Made by a program: the position numbers and the translations under genes. From Flaccisagitta enflata (lineage: Eukaryota > Chaetognatha > Sagittoidea > Aphragmophora), in assembly GCA_965153355.1 (NCBI GenBank), contig OZ231127.1, positions 14,136,001 to 14,200,000 of the forward strand: a DNA stretch of 64,000 nt, in the 5' to 3' direction. The notes below the pieces were generated by a model. It made no database searches. It saw only the letters and a program-made list of their open reading frames with translations, and was not told the DNA's origin. Shown here in pieces: positions 60,598 to 64,000 of this stretch (the stretch's first letter is position 1; each line of letters starts with the position of its first letter).

Positions 60598-60820
60598 CAG
60601 TGCTCTTTTTGGAACACTAGTGCCTCTTGAAAAGCAGCAGTGGCTCTTTTTGGAACACTAGTGCCCCTTGGAAAGCACTAGTACTCATTTTAGAACACTA
60701 GTACCCCTTAGAAAGGGGTAATTACTCTTTTTGAAACACTAGTGCTCTTTTGGGAACGCTAGTGCCACTTTGAAAGCAACTGTGGCTCTTTTGGGCACAC
60801 TGCTACCCCTTGGAAGGCGT
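60598..60820. repeat. 41-bp tandem repeat
   Basis: CTCTTTTTGGAACACTAGTG-type words fall near 60602, 60643, 60684 and 60725, exactly 41 bp apart, then at 60745 and 60786. The 20-bp and then 41-bp steps show a half-unit slip. Confidence 0.92.
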
Positions 60821-60825
60821 CTGTC

Positions 60826-60912
60826 TGTATGTCTGTCTGTCCCTCTGTCTGTCTGTCTGTCTGTCCTTCTGTCTGTCTGTCCTTCTGTCTGTCTCTCTCT
60901 CTCTCTCTCTCT
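60826..60912. repeat. (GTCT)n then (CT)n compound
   Basis: About 60 bp of GTCTGTCC/GTCT units pass into 20 bp of CT. Confidence 0.94.
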
Positions 60913-61079
60913 TTTTCTTTTCCGATGGTAAGTCTTTTTTTGTCCCTTGATTACACATGGGATCTCCTAACTCTCCTTGGGGGTTTCAGGTCCCTATCAT
61001 CGCCATCTCCGCACCGCGCCGCTCCACCCTCCACCCTCCCCCCCCCACACTCCCCCCTTTGAGAGAGCAGAATTTCAAA

Positions 61080-61640
61080 TGGCCAAAAACTCATCATTGT
61101 GAAAAGGAAGGGGAAAAATATTGGCATTTGATATACAGATAAAGGTCATTCCGCCGATAAGAAAAGCTGTTCATGTATTGTGGAAAAAAAACCACTTCTA
61201 TTTGGTCATAATCACACAGATGTGGAGATGTCAGGTTCAACATTATCACCAAAAATAGATCTTATAGATGTGATTTTTGTAAAATTCGACCAAATGGAGA
61301 ACTTTCGTTGACATATACCCAAAAAAATGTGAATGTCAATTTTGTCCTACGACTGAAAAAAGATTTGGAAAAGATTGTAGAAGAAAGAATGAGAAGAAAA
61401 AAAAGAGGTCCATCTGTTTTAATGAGAAATAAAAGAGGGGAACGATGATATCTGGGTAAAGAATCTCTCTCACTCCTTCAATAAACAGATGAGGATGAGA
61501 TGAAAACAGAATTGTTCCCCGATTTCAAGCTCCATCATGTGTTCATTTTTGAGGAGAATTTTAGGATGAAGATATAGAAGAAAAAGTTTCCGAGTATAAA
61601 AATGTGAAATGGTAATAGTTATATTTTTGACAATGGATTG
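61080..61640. other. Anonymous stretch
   Basis: Nothing recognised. Confidence 0.5.
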
Positions 61641-61654
61641 ATTTTTACTTCTTT

Positions 61655-61746
61655 TTTTTGTTTTTACGGTCTATGCTCAAATACTCAACTCAATACTGCC
61701 CCTGCCCAATTGAACGCGTCTGGGGTAGACGTGTATCCGGCCTATT
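61655..61746 (-). mobile_element. Hairpin-ended repeat, distal fragment
   Basis: On + it retains TTTTTTTGTTTTTACGGTC, CTGCCCCTGCCC, ACGCGTCTGGGGTAG and GTGTATCCGGCC, the half that lacks the hairpin. The hairpin and GTCC core are missing. Confidence 0.65.
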
Positions 61747-62035
61747 TTGATCAAAACTTAATTAAAAGCTGAAACGTCGCAAGACCATGTTTTTGACTCT
61801 TAGCAAACATGTTGATGGAACTGTAAAGTTTCCAGGATATTGTATATATACTCATCCGCCCCTCATGCAATTTTCATTCTAGATTTAAATAGAAATAAAC
61901 ACAATAATCGAGAATAGAAATGAAATGGCAGAGTGCCAAGTATCCACTTTAACAGATTTCACCTCCCAGCCATTATCTCTGGTACTCCGCACCTTCAAAA
62001 GAAAACAGAAAAAAACTAATCTCACTTCAATGCTT

Positions 62036-62256
62036 AACAAGGTCGGATACACGAATACCCAAGTCGCGTACTAATGGGTAGGGGCAGCGATATGATAAGT
62101 TTATCCAGCATTTGGACATCAGCAGTATGACAATAACCACTTCAAAACGCCGAAAAAAAGTGTTATGGATGGATGGACTGATGGACAGAAGAATGGACAA
62201 ACAGACCAAGTCACCAACAGAGAAAGTTACAGAATTGCCAGCATGCAACTAGAAAT
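62036..62256 (+). mobile_element. Hairpin-ended repeat, decayed copy
   Basis: Starts AACAAGGTCGGATACACG, with AAGTCGCGTACTAATGGGTAGG, a GGAT/GGAC core at 62166-62200 and a terminal AATTGCCAGCATGCAACTAG in which the hairpin is partly lost. About 220 bp. Confidence 0.7.
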
Positions 62257-62259
62257 CAG

Positions 62260-63014
62260 TCCAAATTTCATCTGCTTATCTTTTTTTTTCTGGGTTGCCG
62301 TTTTTCGTCCTTCATCTCCTTTCTCAAGTTACTTGATTCACTTCTTGATTCACTTACCGCGAAAACAGAAACCTTCTCCATTTCACAAAAATTGTTTTCA
62401 CAGCCGTCAGAAAATGAAATGAGAACAACAAACGGACCATTGCCATCTCTATGCTGTACCCTAATTCATTTTTCTTGGAGAATCAGAAAATACAGATGTA
62501 AAATTCAGTATCTCGTCGTGGGGCAACCGATGAAACTGTACGGGTCCACTCTTGCGATAACAATGCTTTAATGCCATATGATTAACCCTTTAGATGATCA
62601 TCATATTTCATCCATCATCTAAATAGAAAAATAGTTATCCTGAAATTCTTTTCGATAATTGCAGTCAATGTTATCTTAGGCCATTTTGTTTGGCAAGCCA
62701 AGGAAAATCTATGAGGGGCCTTCATCGGAATCTAACCCAGTTATGATTTTTTCATATGCGAGAAAAATTGATGTGAGGTTCATATTTCCACCAATCAGTT
62801 TTGGGAAAAAAAGGCATTCCTAGGCAAATTGATTCTGGATCTTTGGCAGACTCATTGGTGAATTCCGAGGATACCAAGATAGACAGGACCATCTAACAAA
62901 AAAGACTGGACTATCGGATACACCAATCAATGCAACAAAAGATTTCTTAGGCTTAAATTAGAGAAAATGATGCCTGTCCAACTGTACCTCGCATATTTCT
63001 CAGTTACCTTTCAA

Positions 63015-63015
<1 letters not shown>
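62260..63015. other. Anonymous stretch
   Basis: AT-rich mixed DNA; nothing recognised. Confidence 0.5.

Positions 63016-63018
<3 letters not shown>

Positions 63019-63053
<35 letters not shown>
63019..63053. repeat. (CT)n microsatellite, short
   Basis: 35-bp CT run. Confidence 0.95.
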
Positions 63054-63058
<5 letters not shown>

Positions 63059-63368
63059 ATGTCTTTTTTCCGTCGGTGTAAATTAAAATCCCTTTTCGGT
63101 CAGATTTAGTTTCCGTTTCAAAAAGCAGCGAGACTTTCAACCAGGAAGAAAAAGTTGTTTGTTTTTGTTTATATATAAAGTGAATTTAAAACGGCAGAGG
63201 TTCAAAAGAAACGAGAAAAGGTTTCATCTTATTTGAAAAAAAAAAAACATAAAAAGACTTGATCTGATTTTTTTTTCTTTTTTTTTTGTCTCAGAGCTCA
63301 AAAAAATTGCCTCAGGTCATAAAAGTGAGAACGACGGAGGCACAAAAAGAACCGAGTGAGACTCGTTT

Positions 63369-63487
<119 letters not shown>

Positions 63488-63549
63488 AAGAGAGACAGAG
63501 AGAGAGACAGAAAGAGACAAAGACAGAGAGAGACAGACACAGCGTGTAG

Positions 63550-64000
63550 AGACAATGAAAGTGGCAAGCACAGAGGCAGGGACAGACAAAAAGATACAAA
63601 AAGACAAAAAAAGAGGTCATGCTGAGAAATGACGGCAGTAACGTAAACAGAACAGAAAGGGAGGCCTCCAGAGCAGAGGTAAGACTGCCAGAAAAAATAA
63701 ACCCAGCAGCGGCAGCTGGTGAAAGCCAAGAGGAAAAAAAAGAGGATCGTCAAAAATGAAACAAAAGATTGTAAATGAAATAAAAGGTAATTTGAAAAAT
63801 AAAGTGGATCTTATAGAAAAACTTGGCCAACGAGGATCAAGACTGTGCGTCATATGAGGTACGAGGTAACGGGAGGGCTTCTGGAGGAGCACATTTCTAA
63901 CAGATGCGAGCGCTGGAGTTCAGGTTTAGGCATCAGAAATAGGCAGACATGAAAGGATAATTGTGATTTTCAAAATGATTGTGAGTGGTTGCGATTGGGG
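63550..64000. other. Anonymous stretch to window end
   Basis: A/G-rich mixed sequence; nothing recognised. Confidence 0.5.

Noticed and set aside
63296-63325. Short exon after a very strong T-tract acceptor
   Set aside because: Only 7-10 codons, lysine-rich from A-rich DNA, with two competing donors and no partner exon.

Overview
The window looks like nuclear DNA of a multicellular eukaryote, most likely an invertebrate animal. It has no operon structure or long open frames, a very high microsatellite load, cut-and-paste transposons, a tRNA-like Pol III sequence, and a few short exon-like segments with GT/AG borders. The species cannot be named from the sequence. No complete protein-coding gene can be supported; almost every long open frame is a translated microsatellite.

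Layout. From 1 to 28.2 kb, anonymous DNA is interrupted every 1-2 kb by long (GA)n, (CA)n, (GTT)n, (GAA)n, (GGT)n or (GAAA)n arrays. It also holds several minisatellites (3.7, 4.3, 12.3, 13.9, 14.4, 17.4 kb) and a 1.21-kb hAT-type transposon at 12544-13753 with an exact 8-bp target duplication. From 28.2 to 36.3 kb the dinucleotide arrays stop. This island holds transposons instead: a Harbinger-like MITE, about eight copies or fragments of a short hairpin-ended repeat, and a 2.44-kb element with ~70-bp inverted ends whose core is tandem repeats. It also holds two candidate exons on the + strand. From 36.3 to 64 kb the microsatellite pattern returns, with more hairpin-element copies (52.8, 54.1, 61.7, 62.0 kb), two more Harbinger-like MITEs (38.9, 59.4 kb), several phased minisatellites (50.9, 55.4, 60.6 kb) and a candidate two-exon 3' gene end on the minus strand (45.0-45.5 kb).

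Two patterns stand out. First, a dispersed family about 120-330 bp long starts AACAAGGCC, carries a (GGAC)n core and ends in a hairpin followed by TAAAA. In at least three subfamilies the hairpin stem has a different sequence, and the same 9-12-mer tag recurs near the opposite end of that copy, so tag and both stem arms have changed together. Second, the dinucleotide arrays are strongly strand-biased: about 33 arrays of 60 bp or more are (GA)n on the + strand and five are (CA)n, against two (CT)n at one locus. Shorter arrays of 20-57 bp are nearly all (CT)n.

Exon, promoter and family calls were made by eye and were not tested by homology search or expression data.
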